In this document: positions 1 to 6,615 of the stretch, piece after piece | Layout: every line of letters begins with the position of its first letter | Numbering within the stretch: the first letter of the stretch is position 1 | Assembly (NCBI GenBank): GCA_902495835.1 | Contig: CABUYS010000051.1 | Span: 1 to 9,131, forward strand | Direction of reading: 5' to 3' | From: an uncultured Oscillospiraceae bacterium | GTDB lineage: Bacteria; Bacillota; Clostridia; Oscillospirales; Acutalibacteraceae | DNA: 9,131 nucleotides | Position numbers and translations under genes: made by a program | The notes under the pieces: model-generated | The model's input: only the letters and a program-made list of their open reading frames with translations | Databases searched by the model: none | Told to the model about the DNA's origin: nothing

Positions 1-307
1 GCATTATACAAGCGAACACGAATCTTCGGGACATTTGTATATTACGGAAATACCGAAGATTACTTACAAGCAGCGCGGCGAAATCATTACGAAAATGGCG
101 GAACGCGAAATTGCTTGCAATGTGCATTACAAACCGCTTCCTATGCACACGGCGTATAAGGAACTCGGATTCGATATTAAAGATTATCCGAATGCTTACA
201 ACCATTTTGCGCACGAAATTACGTTGCCGTTGCACACTTGTTTGACTGATGAACAGGTACAATATGTAATCGATAATTTCGTGGATATTCTGCGGGAGTA
301 TCTTTGA
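1..307 (+). CDS. DegT/DnrJ/EryC1-family sugar aminotransferase, C-terminal end (5' truncated by window)
   Basis: The frame is open from base 2 to the TGA at 305-307, giving about 101 codons with the true start outside the window. Visible features are SGHLYI at the beginning, then an R..I...M.ER.I..NVHYKPLP segment and a final EITLPLHT.LTDEQV block. These are typical of the C-terminal domain of PLP-dependent sugar aminotransferases of the DegT/DnrJ/EryC1 (PglE-like) group. The lysine that binds PLP would lie upstream and cannot be seen. Such enzymes transfer an amino group, usually from glutamate, to a nucleotide-linked 4-keto (or 3-keto) sugar in the cytoplasm. The initiating transferase follows directly with a one-base overlap (TGATG), so the amino sugar may be the first sugar of the repeat unit; that link is inference. 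The exact substrate cannot be told from this fragment. An internal TTG at base 35 is not a start, because the homology continues upstream of it. Confidence 0.9.
   Translation, partial: HYTSEHESSGHLYITEIPKITYKQRGEIITKMAEREIACNVHYKPLPMHTAYKELGFDIKDYPNAYNHFAHEITLPLHTCLTDEQVQYVIDNFVDILREYL
294..298 (+). promoter_or_regulatory. Ribosome binding site deciding the start of the initiating transferase
   Basis: GGGAG lies eight bases before the ATG at 307, inside the end of the aminotransferase gene. The spacing favours ATG 307 over the in-frame TTG at 304, which would leave only five bases. Confidence 0.65.
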
Positions 308-1080
308 TGCTGATTCGCAAATGGGAAAAACTGCCGCGTGAAATGCAGACGGACGAAGTGCGGAAATATTACGATATTTTGCGTAAAAAGAATTTTTCGT
401 TATTCTGGAAGCGCGTTTTCGATATTTTTGTTTCGGCGCTTATGTTGATTGTATTATCGCCGCTGTTTCTTGTTTTGGCGATTGCGATAAAAATCGACAG
501 CAAAGGTCCGGTATTTTATCGGCAAGAGCGGGTTACGCAATACGGAAAACATTTCAGAATATTTAAATTCCGCTCGATGGTAGTGAATGCCGATAAGGGT
601 TCGCTGGTTACCGTTGACCACGATTCTCGTGTAACCAAAGTCGGCAGATTCATTCGCAAATGTCGGCTTGACGAAGTTTGTCAACTGATAGATATTTTTC
701 GCGGAACGATGACTTTTGTGGGAACGCGCCCCGAAGTACCGAAATATGTTTCAGAGTATACCCCAAAAATGATGGCAACGCTTTTATTGCCTGCCGGGGT
801 TACGAGCCTTGCGAGTATTTATTATAAGGATGAGGCTGAACTTTTGAACGGAGCGGAAGATACCGATAAGGTTTACATCGACAAGATTCTGCCCGCCAAA
901 ATGTATTACAATCTGAAAGCGATTGAAAAGTTTGGGTTTTGGCGGGATGTAAAGACGATGTTTATGACGGTATTTGCCGTACTCGGAAAAGAGTATAAAG
1001 GCGATTATGTTGAGCCGATAAGCGAAGCGACATCTTTTGATGAAGTTGCTACGACGGAAACGGAGATTAATGAAATATAA
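307..1080 (+). CDS. PglC-like initiating sugar-1-phosphate transferase (bacterial sugar transferase family)
   Basis: This 257-residue protein is a monotopic phosphoglycosyltransferase of the bacterial sugar transferase family. Such enzymes move a sugar 1-phosphate from a UDP-sugar to undecaprenyl phosphate and so start the repeat unit. A basic KR..D motif at residues 35-39 precedes one hydrophobic segment (about 40-61) with a Ser-Pro break at 51-52, as in the re-entrant helix of PglC. GPVFYRQ follows at 67-73, FKFRSM near 86-91, and the catalytic Asp-Glu pair is D122-E123 in RLDE. VGTRPE is at 138-143. There is no large N-terminal multi-membrane domain, so it is the short form rather than WbaP/WcaJ-like. 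The C-terminal extension after about residue 150 is characteristic of a subgroup found in capsule loci. Two positions differ from the common consensus: Cys where DELPQ has Pro, and Thr where GDMS has Asp. The start is ATG 307 and the stop overlaps the next ATG by one base (TAATG). Confidence 0.9.
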   Translation: MLIRKWEKLPREMQTDEVRKYYDILRKKNFSLFWKRVFDIFVSALMLIVLSPLFLVLAIAIKIDSKGPVFYRQERVTQYGKHFRIFKFRSMVVNADKGSLVTVDHDSRVTKVGRFIRKCRLDEVCQLIDIFRGTMTFVGTRPEVPKYVSEYTPKMMATLLLPAGVTSLASIYYKDEAELLNGAEDTDKVYIDKILPAKMYYNLKAIEKFGFWRDVKTMFMTVFAVLGKEYKGDYVEPISEATSFDEVATTETEINEI

Positions 1081-2183
1081 TGAAAAGAATTTTATTTGTT
1101 TGTACAACTGATTCTATGATATGGAATTTTTTGATTCCTCATATCAAAGATTTAGAAAGTAAAGGTTATTATGTTGAATGTGCTTGTTCTATAACGGGTG
1201 ATTTTTATCATAATTTGATCACTCAATATGAAGTAAAAATGAATCAGATTTGTTTTAAGCGTTCGCCTTATAATATAAGTAACATAAAAGCATATAGGGA
1301 TTTGAAAAAAATAGTTCAAGAAAAGAACTTTGATACTGTGTTTTGTCATGAGCCTGTTGGTGGCGCAATTGGACGATTGGTAGGACATAAAATGCATTGT
1401 AAGGTTCTATATATGGCTCATGGTTTTCATTTTTATAAGGGCGCACCATTAATCAATAGGTGCCTCTATTATACAGTGGAAAAGTTTCTTTCTAGATATA
1501 CGGACGTTTTAATTACTTTGAATGAAGAGGATTATCAGGCAGCTTTGAAGTTTCATTCCAAAAAAGTATTTAAGGTTAATGGAATCGGGATAGATATAAG
1601 TAAATTTTCTAAAATCGATAACTGTAGATGTTTACAGTCTGAATTGAATCTAAAATCTGACGATTTTCTTTTGGTTTCTGTAGGCGAACTCATAAAAAGG
1701 AAAAATCATTTAGTCATTATAAAGGCATTAAAACAAATTAATAATCCCCGCATTCATTTAGCGATAGCAGGCGATGGAGAACTAAGGGAGTACTTAGAAA
1801 GAAAAATCGATAAATTAGGATTAAAAAATCAGATTCATTTGCTCGGTTATAGAACTGATGTCAATAAATTATGTAATTCGGCTGATGCTTTTATTATGCC
1901 GTCGCTACAAGAAGGGCTATCTGTTGCAATAATGGAGGCTATGTCTTGTGGTAAGCCGATAATTGCCTCTAAAATTAGAGGCAATGTTGATTTAATAGAC
2001 GATAATAAGGGTGGCATTTTGGTAAATCCGAAGGATGTTTCAGGTTTCATAAAAGCGATAACATGTTTTTATGAAATGAAGGATAACTTAAAGAAATATG
2101 GATTATATAATATCGATAAAGTACAAGAGTTTGATATTGGCAAGGTCAAACAACAGTTTTTTTCGGTATACGAGGAGTTGTAA
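1080..2183 (+). CDS. GT4-family glycosyltransferase (EpsD/CapJ-like)
   Basis: This 367-residue GT-B glycosyltransferase is predicted to add a sugar to the lipid-linked oligosaccharide at the cytoplasmic membrane face. The N-terminal acceptor domain opens with KRILFVCTTDSM and contains a CHEPVGG motif and an AHGFHFYKGAP motif; these mark the EpsD-like subgroup with a glycosyltransferase 4_2-type N-terminus. The donor domain has VGELIKRKNH (about 201-210), GDGELR, and the EX7E motif with E278 and E286 in QEGLSVAIMEAM. Length is normal and there is no sign of damage. The start overlaps the stop of the initiating transferase by one base. The only purine-rich site (GGAG at 1062-1065) is 14 bases upstream, so translation may depend on coupling. 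The gene is far more AT-rich than the two before it, so the variable part of the locus seems to begin here. The sugar and linkage cannot be predicted. A perfect inverted repeat lies inside the gene at 1962-1985. Confidence 0.9.
   Translation: MKRILFVCTTDSMIWNFLIPHIKDLESKGYYVECACSITGDFYHNLITQYEVKMNQICFKRSPYNISNIKAYRDLKKIVQEKNFDTVFCHEPVGGAIGRLVGHKMHCKVLYMAHGFHFYKGAPLINRCLYYTVEKFLSRYTDVLITLNEEDYQAALKFHSKKVFKVNGIGIDISKFSKIDNCRCLQSELNLKSDDFLLVSVGELIKRKNHLVIIKALKQINNPRIHLAIAGDGELREYLERKIDKLGLKNQIHLLGYRTDVNKLCNSADAFIMPSLQEGLSVAIMEAMSCGKPIIASKIRGNVDLIDDNKGGILVNPKDVSGFIKAITCFYEMKDNLKKYGLYNIDKVQEFDIGKVKQQFFSVYEEL
1962..1985. repeat. Perfect 10-bp inverted repeat with 4-base loop inside a glycosyltransferase gene
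   Basis: ATTGCCTCTA (1962-1971) and TAGAGGCAAT (1976-1985) are exact reverse complements separated by AAAT. The RNA would form a ten-pair stem. No run of U follows, so it is not a classical intrinsic terminator. The codons encode part of an IASKIRGN stretch that is conserved in this glycosyltransferase family, so the palindrome could be a by-product of codon choice. Confidence 0.6.
2172..2177 (+). promoter_or_regulatory. Ribosome binding site for the remnant ORF at 2186
   Basis: GAGGAG sits at the end of the upstream glycosyltransferase gene, eight bases before an ATG that now opens only a 28-codon frame. It supports the view that a real gene once started at base 2186. Confidence 0.55.
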
Positions 2184-2185
2184 TA

Positions 2186-2333
2186 ATGCAATACTATTAT
2201 TCATTTAAAGAGATTGTAAGATCATTGCCAATAAAGAAAAACAGTAAATTTTGCGTGCATATACATTCGTGAGTTATAATCCTCAAGGCAGTTTGAAATA
2301 GATGTATATAAAAAATTGAACGAATACTGGTAA
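2186..2333 (+). pseudogene. Probable remnant of a deleted gene filling the 168-base gap
   Basis: An ATG two bases after the upstream stop, with a good GAGGAG site, opens a 28-codon frame (2186-2272) that reads MQYYYSFKEIV and then LPIKKNSKFCVHIHS. In another frame, bases 2280-2330 encode a tail ending FEIDVYKKLNEYW, closed by TAA at 2331-2333, 18 bases before the next gene. Together the two pieces look like the head and tail of one protein whose middle has been lost, with frame damage between them. The IKK..K..VHIHS piece faintly recalls the KKGD..VHSSL start of AAC(3)-type N-acetyltransferases; this is a guess, not an identification. It could also be a short leader peptide or a chance open frame. 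It occupies almost all of the only large gap in an otherwise tightly packed operon, which is the main reason for calling it a scar. Confidence 0.4.
2251..2280 (+). promoter_or_regulatory. Possible internal promoter before the second GT4 gene
   Basis: TATAAT (2275-2280) matches the -10 consensus exactly. Eighteen bases upstream is TTGCGT (2251-2256), which matches only half of the -35 consensus. There is no extended -10 TG. If real, transcription would start roughly 65 bases before the ATG at 2352. Perfect -10 boxes arise often by chance in DNA this AT-rich, so confidence is low. Confidence 0.25.
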
Positions 2334-2351
2334 AATACTTATTTAAAAACT

Positions 2352-3539
2352 ATGAAACTTTTATTTGTACACGATGTGAAGGCATTTGAATTCAATGGAG
2401 AGTACTATGCGCGAAGTTATGGGTATAACATTTTTTTTGAAAGATATTTAAATGTTTTTGATTCAATAACAGTTTGTTGTAGAGTGATTCACGCTCTTGA
2501 ATCTCCAGAGGGTATGATTGATAAGTCTACTGGCTCAAATGTCACGTTTGAAAACAGGATTCGGAATTTTAAAGGTCCTGATGTCTTTTTAGATAAAAAA
2601 ATCAAAAAAATACTTATTCAAAATATCAAAAACGCAGATGCAGTAATCGTTAGGTTAGATAGTTTTTTGGGTTTGCAAACTATAAGAATTTGCAAAAAAT
2701 TGAAAAAGAAATATTTGATAGAAGTTGTAGGGTGTGTATGGGATTCATTTTGGAATCACGGTATATTTGGAAAAATACTTGCTCCATATTTGTTTTTTCG
2801 GACACGAAATGAAATTAGAAATGCAAATGCCGTAATTTATGTGACAAGTAGCTTTTTACAACATCGCTATCCTACAAATGGATTAAACACAAATGTATCT
2901 AACGTTGACTTGAAATATGTAGATGAAATAATTGCACAAAAAAAAGAAAGTCAATTAAGAGCAGTTGGGAAGAATAAAATTGTTTTGGGTACTGCGGCAA
3001 ATGTTGATGTTCGCTATAAAGGACAACAATTTGTGATAAGAGCGTTGGCGTTATTAAAGAAACAAGGAAAAAACAGTTTTGTCTACCAAATTGCAGGTGC
3101 GGGTGATCAGACTTATTTAAAAAGGCAAATTAAAAAATATAATCTTGAGAATGAGGTTTTTTTGATCGGATCGATGCCTCATAAAAAACTTATGGATTGG
3201 CTTGAAAATGATGTTAATATTTATATTCAGCCGAGTCTTCAAGAAGGTTTACCAAGGTCTGTAATTGAAGCAATGAGTTTTGGTATCCCGTGCTTAGGTT
3301 CAAGTATAGCCGGAATACCTGAGTTACTTGAATCAAATTGTCTGTTTTCAACAAAGGGGAATGTAGCGAAGAACATTGCTCAATTGTTAATGAATATGAG
3401 TGTTGAAGATTTATGTGAACAGGGGATTCGCAATTTTTCAAAATCAAAAGAATATTTGTTTAATGTATTGAATGCAAGGCGCGAGAGCTTTTTTAGAAAC
3501 TATTTTCAGATGGATGGAGGAAAATATTATGAAAATTAA
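2352..3539 (+). CDS. GT4-family glycosyltransferase
   Basis: This 395-residue protein is a GT-B glycosyltransferase likely acting on the growing lipid-linked repeat unit. The N-terminal domain opens with KLLFVHDVKAFEF and carries EVVGCVWDSFWNHG and VTSSFLQHRYPT, a pattern I recognise from glycosyltransferases of polysaccharide loci. The donor domain has a GTAANVDVRYKGQ stretch, AGAGDQTYL, and an EX7E motif with E298 and E306 in QEGLPRSVIEAMSFG. Length is usual for the family and the frame is intact. ATG 2352 is the only reasonable start, because the same frame has a stop at 2331-2333. No Shine-Dalgarno site is visible in the A/T-only leader, which contrasts with the strong sites of neighbouring genes and may reflect rearrangement in the preceding gap. 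The end overlaps the acetyltransferase gene by 11 bases. Donor sugar and linkage are unknown. Confidence 0.88.
   Translation: MKLLFVHDVKAFEFNGEYYARSYGYNIFFERYLNVFDSITVCCRVIHALESPEGMIDKSTGSNVTFENRIRNFKGPDVFLDKKIKKILIQNIKNADAVIVRLDSFLGLQTIRICKKLKKKYLIEVVGCVWDSFWNHGIFGKILAPYLFFRTRNEIRNANAVIYVTSSFLQHRYPTNGLNTNVSNVDLKYVDEIIAQKKESQLRAVGKNKIVLGTAANVDVRYKGQQFVIRALALLKKQGKNSFVYQIAGAGDQTYLKRQIKKYNLENEVFLIGSMPHKKLMDWLENDVNIYIQPSLQEGLPRSVIEAMSFGIPCLGSSIAGIPELLESNCLFSTKGNVAKNIAQLLMNMSVEDLCEQGIRNFSKSKEYLFNVLNARRESFFRNYFQMDGGKYYEN
3516..3521 (+). promoter_or_regulatory. Ribosome binding site deciding the acetyltransferase start
   Basis: GGAGGA lies seven bases before the ATG at 3529. It selects this ATG over an in-frame TTG at 3472 that would add 19 residues with no comparable site and no family resemblance. 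Confidence 0.75.
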
Positions 3540-4083
3540 AGGTTTCTTAAGAAGATTTAGGACGTTTTTAAAACTTTGCTTTATAAGACTAACTCATTAT
3601 AAAAATTTTAAATTTGGGTATAGTTGTAATTTTTATTCAAAGGTGGACTTTCGATTTGCAAAAGGGAAAATACGATTAGGTAAAAAAATAGGAATCAGAA
3701 AAAATTGTGAATTCTCTGTTAACGACGGGGCAATCTCAATAGGAGATGACTGTTTTTTTAATAGGGATTGTCTGATCGTCTCCCACGAGGAAATATCTAT
3801 AGGAAATAATTGTAAATTTGGGCCGCGAGTGATGATGTTTGATCACGATTATGATTACAAAAATGAGGATAAATCCAAACGATGTAAATATAAAACCTCG
3901 CCAATATACATTGGAGATAACTGTTGGATAGGAGCAGGAACGATTATATTAAGAGGAACATCAATAGGAGATAATTGCACTATTGGGGCAGGTTCAATCC
4001 TAAAGGGGATAATTCCTAAAAATTCAATAGTAATTCAAAAAAGAGAACAGGAATTTATTGAAGTTGGAAGGAGTAAAGAATGA
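3529..4083 (+). CDS. Left-handed beta-helix (hexapeptide repeat) acetyltransferase
   Basis: This 184-residue protein is a WbbJ/maltose-acetyltransferase-like enzyme predicted to transfer acetyl from acetyl-CoA to a sugar hydroxyl or amine in the cytoplasm. After a basic N-terminus (about 1-30), hexapeptide turns recur: AISIGDDCFF, EISIGNNCKFG, PIYIGDNCWIGAG and TSIGDNCTIGAGS. The likely catalytic histidine is H106 in FDHDYDY, on the loop between coils. WIGAGTIILRGTSIG followed by IGAGS and a KNS segment is the usual acetyl-CoA-binding end. The start is ATG 3529, chosen from the GGAGGA site; it overlaps the previous gene by 11 bases. The stop overlaps the next gene in ATGA. It probably decorates one sugar of the repeat unit; O- versus N-acetylation cannot be decided. 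A serine O-acetyltransferase role is unlikely in this setting. The short repeated DNA here follows from the protein repeat. Confidence 0.88.
   Translation: MKIKGFLRRFRTFLKLCFIRLTHYKNFKFGYSCNFYSKVDFRFAKGKIRLGKKIGIRKNCEFSVNDGAISIGDDCFFNRDCLIVSHEEISIGNNCKFGPRVMMFDHDYDYKNEDKSKRCKYKTSPIYIGDNCWIGAGTIILRGTSIGDNCTIGAGSILKGIIPKNSIVIQKREQEFIEVGRSKE
4066..4073 (+). promoter_or_regulatory. Strong ribosome binding site for the third GT4 gene
   Basis: GGAAGGAG, six bases before the ATG at 4080, is the best Shine-Dalgarno match in the window. It lies within the last codons of the acetyltransferase gene, so the two genes are also coupled through an ATGA overlap. Confidence 0.7.
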
Positions 4084-5180
4084 TAAAAATTTTACAAGTT
4101 CTTGACTGTTTAGGAACAGGTGGGATACAGTCTTTCATAATGAATATTTACCGTAACATTGATAAAAGGCAATATAAGTTTGATTTTTTGGTAACAAGGC
4201 GTTTGGAAAACAGTTTGGAAAAAGAGGCAGAAGAGTTGGGGGCGAACATATATGTTGTTCCACCAAGAAGTCAAGGAATCAGAAAAAATAAACAAGCATT
4301 AAAACGTTTTTTTTCTGAACATTCAGACTATGATGTTATTCACGAACACGAAAGTAGTCTTTCATACGTGGAGCCGTTAATTATAGGAAAGCAATTTGGA
4401 ATACAAAAAAGAATATTTCATTCACATAATACTAATCAAAAAGGACTTGTCCACAAAGTAGCTCATATATTTAACCAAATAAGACTTCGTAATATAGTTA
4501 CAGATGTTTTTGCTTGCTCAGAGCTCGCGGCAAAGTGGGCTTTAGGAAATCCAAATCGAAATTATCCATATGTATTTATCCCTAACGGTATAGATGTCAA
4601 TCGGTTCGAATTTAACAGTGCATACTGTACAGAGTTAAAGAAAGAGTTTGGAATTGAAGAAGATTATAGCGTATTAGGTTTGATTGGACGATTAACGCGG
4701 CAAAAAAATCATAGATTTCTAATAGATGTTTTTGATTCTTTGTGTGAAAATGGGAAATACAAACTTTTATTGATTGGCGATGGCGAACTTAGGACAGAAT
4801 TAGAAAACTATGCAAAAACAAAAAAATGTTGTGCAAATATTATTTTTGTCGGGGATAGAAATGATGCATATAAATTTTATTCTGTTTTAGATTGTATGAT
4901 AATGCCTTCAATTAACGAAGGGTTGCCTGTTACGCTTGTAGAAGCACAAGCTTCAGGTTTGCCGTGTTTTGTTTCAGATAAAGTAACCAAGATGGTAAAG
5001 ATTACGGACTTATTACATTATTTGCCTTTAAATAATAATCCGATTGAATGGGCGGAACATATAAAATCTTTTTCTAAAGAACAATGCAGAAAAAGCTATT
5101 TGAACGATGTATTGAAAAGTGACTTTAATATATGTAATACAGTGAGAATTATTGAAAATGAATACAACAAAAATCACTAA
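4080..5180 (+). CDS. GT4-family glycosyltransferase (EpsF-like)
   Basis: This 366-residue GT-B enzyme is predicted to add one sugar to the membrane-bound intermediate. The glycine-rich GTGGIQ at residues 12-17 is the usual N-terminal acceptor-side loop of EpsF/GT4 proteins. HEHESS and HSHNTN follow, then IPNGID at the domain linker. The donor domain has LIGRLTRQKNH with R204 and K209 in the positions expected to contact the nucleotide diphosphate, then IGDGELR, and the EX7E motif with E280 and E288 in NEGLPVTLVEAQASG. Length is normal. The start overlaps the acetyltransferase stop by four bases (ATGA) behind a strong GGAAGGAG site. The C-terminus overlaps the polymerase gene by 23 bases. Of the three GT4 enzymes here it is the closest to the textbook form. 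The sugar donor cannot be named. Confidence 0.92.
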   Translation: MIKILQVLDCLGTGGIQSFIMNIYRNIDKRQYKFDFLVTRRLENSLEKEAEELGANIYVVPPRSQGIRKNKQALKRFFSEHSDYDVIHEHESSLSYVEPLIIGKQFGIQKRIFHSHNTNQKGLVHKVAHIFNQIRLRNIVTDVFACSELAAKWALGNPNRNYPYVFIPNGIDVNRFEFNSAYCTELKKEFGIEEDYSVLGLIGRLTRQKNHRFLIDVFDSLCENGKYKLLLIGDGELRTELENYAKTKKCCANIIFVGDRNDAYKFYSVLDCMIMPSINEGLPVTLVEAQASGLPCFVSDKVTKMVKITDLLHYLPLNNNPIEWAEHIKSFSKEQCRKSYLNDVLKSDFNICNTVRIIENEYNKNH

Positions 5181-6615
5181 CGACAGATATTTAGAATATA
5201 ACCAACGGCAAGCAAAAGAGTCTCAAAAATTAACTAAGATTTTAATCTTTTTCTTGCTGATTTTAGAAACGTTTTTAGGTGTGCTCTATTTAGATTCAAA
5301 AAACGGAAGTGAGTTATCCGCTATAGGCGGTTTCTTATTATTAAATTTCTTTTGGTTATTAGTTTCTTGGAAGCTTCTAAGTGGGAAAATTGTTTCATCG
5401 TTTTTCTTTATTATAATATTTTTATATATTTTGCATTTTGGACAAGTTATTATTGACGGTGTTTTTCCTTATTATACATATGATTATTTGGATTATGTGC
5501 AAGTTTATATGAGAGATTATGCCTTACGCCAAAAGACGATAATGGTGTGTTTTTTGTGTATAAATTTGTTGTTTTTAGGAGGAGCAATTGAACAGACTTT
5601 TTTAAATGGGAAAGAGAAAGAAAATGTTGCTTTAAATTGCTCTTGTTTGTACCGAACAAGCATAAAAATAATCTTTATTATTTCGTTTGTATTCCGCTTT
5701 CTATTGGATTGTGTGCAATTGTATAAAGCAATCTACGAAGGGTATAGCGGAGCAATTGGAGTTTCAGTTTCTGGTGTTTTTTCTGCTATTGCAGGAATGT
5801 GGTATGCGATAGTTCCCTTAATGTATTTATGTGTTTCCAACTCCAAAAAGAAAAAATTTGTCTTGATGTGCGTGTTTTATATGGCGGTTACAATGTTGTC
5901 AGGAAATCGTGGACATCAATTTACGTCAATCCTAATGTTAGTGGTTGTAATAATCACAAATAGCAAAAAAAAGATTGGTTTTTTTCAACTTTTAAAGTAT
6001 TTGTTCTGGGGCTATATTTCAATGTGTTTTTTGGACATTGTTTTCGCAATGAGAACATTTGGCATTAATTATTTTTTTGATAATTTTTTCGAATGTATCT
6101 CTGGTTCATTAAAAGCGAATATAATATTGGAAACACTTGGAACGTTTGGCGAAACCATTTATACTCCATATTTAACAATTGCCGGGTATGGTACAAATTT
6201 TCAGCCTTTTTTTGGTGAATGCTTTTTTAAGAGTATTGTTTCAATTATTCCAGATGTTTTCGGCGTTTTTACAGATGTTAATAATGCTGCAATTTTTGCT
6301 AAAAATTTGGGGACACAAAATGCAATCGGCGGTTCTTTTGTCGGTGAATTATATTACAATTTTGGCGAATTATATCCTGTGTTTGCTGTTGCGTTCGGAA
6401 TGCTGTTTGCAAAAATATCAAGAAACATAGAAAGAAAAATAAAACAAAGGAATATTGCCGGTTTGTGGTTTGATATTCCGTGTATGACCTATTTATTTTG
6501 GTTGATGCGTGATTGTGTCGGAAATTTTGTGAGACCTATCGTATGGTTTGTTTTATTATACTATTTAACGAATTTGCTTCTCAAAAATAAAAATAGGAAT
6601 TATAGAAAAATATGA
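5158..6615 (+). CDS. wzy: Wzy-like O-antigen/capsule repeat-unit polymerase
   Basis: This roughly 485-residue integral membrane protein joins repeat units on undecaprenyl diphosphate outside the membrane. After a charged N-terminus of about 26 residues, ten or more hydrophobic segments follow, beginning near residue 27 (KILIFFLLILE) and ending near 475. Between the later segments is a long, less hydrophobic stretch from ETLGTFGETIYTP to NAIGGSFVGELYYNFGELYP, the large external loop expected in polymerases. LSGNRG (G249-G252) and GGSFVGELYYNFG resemble motifs of the O-antigen polysaccharide polymerase Wzy family. Wzy proteins diverge strongly, so the call rests on topology, these motifs and the neighbouring glycosyltransferases and flippase. 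The start is ATG 5158; an in-frame TTG at 5152 would add only two residues. No strong ribosome binding site is seen. The gene overlaps the previous one by 23 bases and the next by four. Alternative: another multi-membrane polysaccharide protein such as a lipid-A-core ligase-type enzyme, less likely here. Confidence 0.8.
   Translation: MNTTKITNDRYLEYNQRQAKESQKLTKILIFFLLILETFLGVLYLDSKNGSELSAIGGFLLLNFFWLLVSWKLLSGKIVSSFFFIIIFLYILHFGQVIIDGVFPYYTYDYLDYVQVYMRDYALRQKTIMVCFLCINLLFLGGAIEQTFLNGKEKENVALNCSCLYRTSIKIIFIISFVFRFLLDCVQLYKAIYEGYSGAIGVSVSGVFSAIAGMWYAIVPLMYLCVSNSKKKKFVLMCVFYMAVTMLSGNRGHQFTSILMLVVVIITNSKKKIGFFQLLKYLFWGYISMCFLDIVFAMRTFGINYFFDNFFECISGSLKANIILETLGTFGETIYTPYLTIAGYGTNFQPFFGECFFKSIVSIIPDVFGVFTDVNNAAIFAKNLGTQNAIGGSFVGELYYNFGELYPVFAVAFGMLFAKISRNIERKIKQRNIAGLWFDIPCMTYLFWLMRDCVGNFVRPIVWFVLLYYLTNLLLKNKNRNYRKI

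Noticed and set aside
454..1449. Minus-strand open frames opposite the initiating transferase and first glycosyltransferase (for example 454-684, 784-1107, 1152-1397, 1255-1449)
   Set aside because: Their products look like no protein family, they lie antisense to well-supported genes, and they have no ribosome site or context; they are shadows of the + strand genes.
3472..3528. A longer acetyltransferase start at TTG 3472
   Set aside because: ATG 3529 has a GGAGGA site at ideal spacing, while the extra 19 residues are only the shadow of the previous gene's C-terminus.
3736..3972. A 12-base direct repeat, TCAATAGGAGAT, at 3736-3747 and 3961-3972
   Set aside because: Both copies encode the SIGD hexapeptide turn of the acetyltransferase beta-helix, so the protein repeat explains the DNA repeat.
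2431..4314. Runs of eight T at 2431-2438 and 4307-4314 inside two glycosyltransferase genes, as possible phase-variation tracts
   Set aside because: Both tracts are in frame, runs of seven or eight T also occur elsewhere in the window, and a couple of such runs are expected by chance in DNA this AT-rich. Population sequencing could reopen the question.
6179..6430. An 83-codon + strand open frame inside the polymerase gene
   Set aside because: It is an out-of-frame reading of hydrophobic codons within a confident membrane protein gene, with no ribosome site and no family resemblance.
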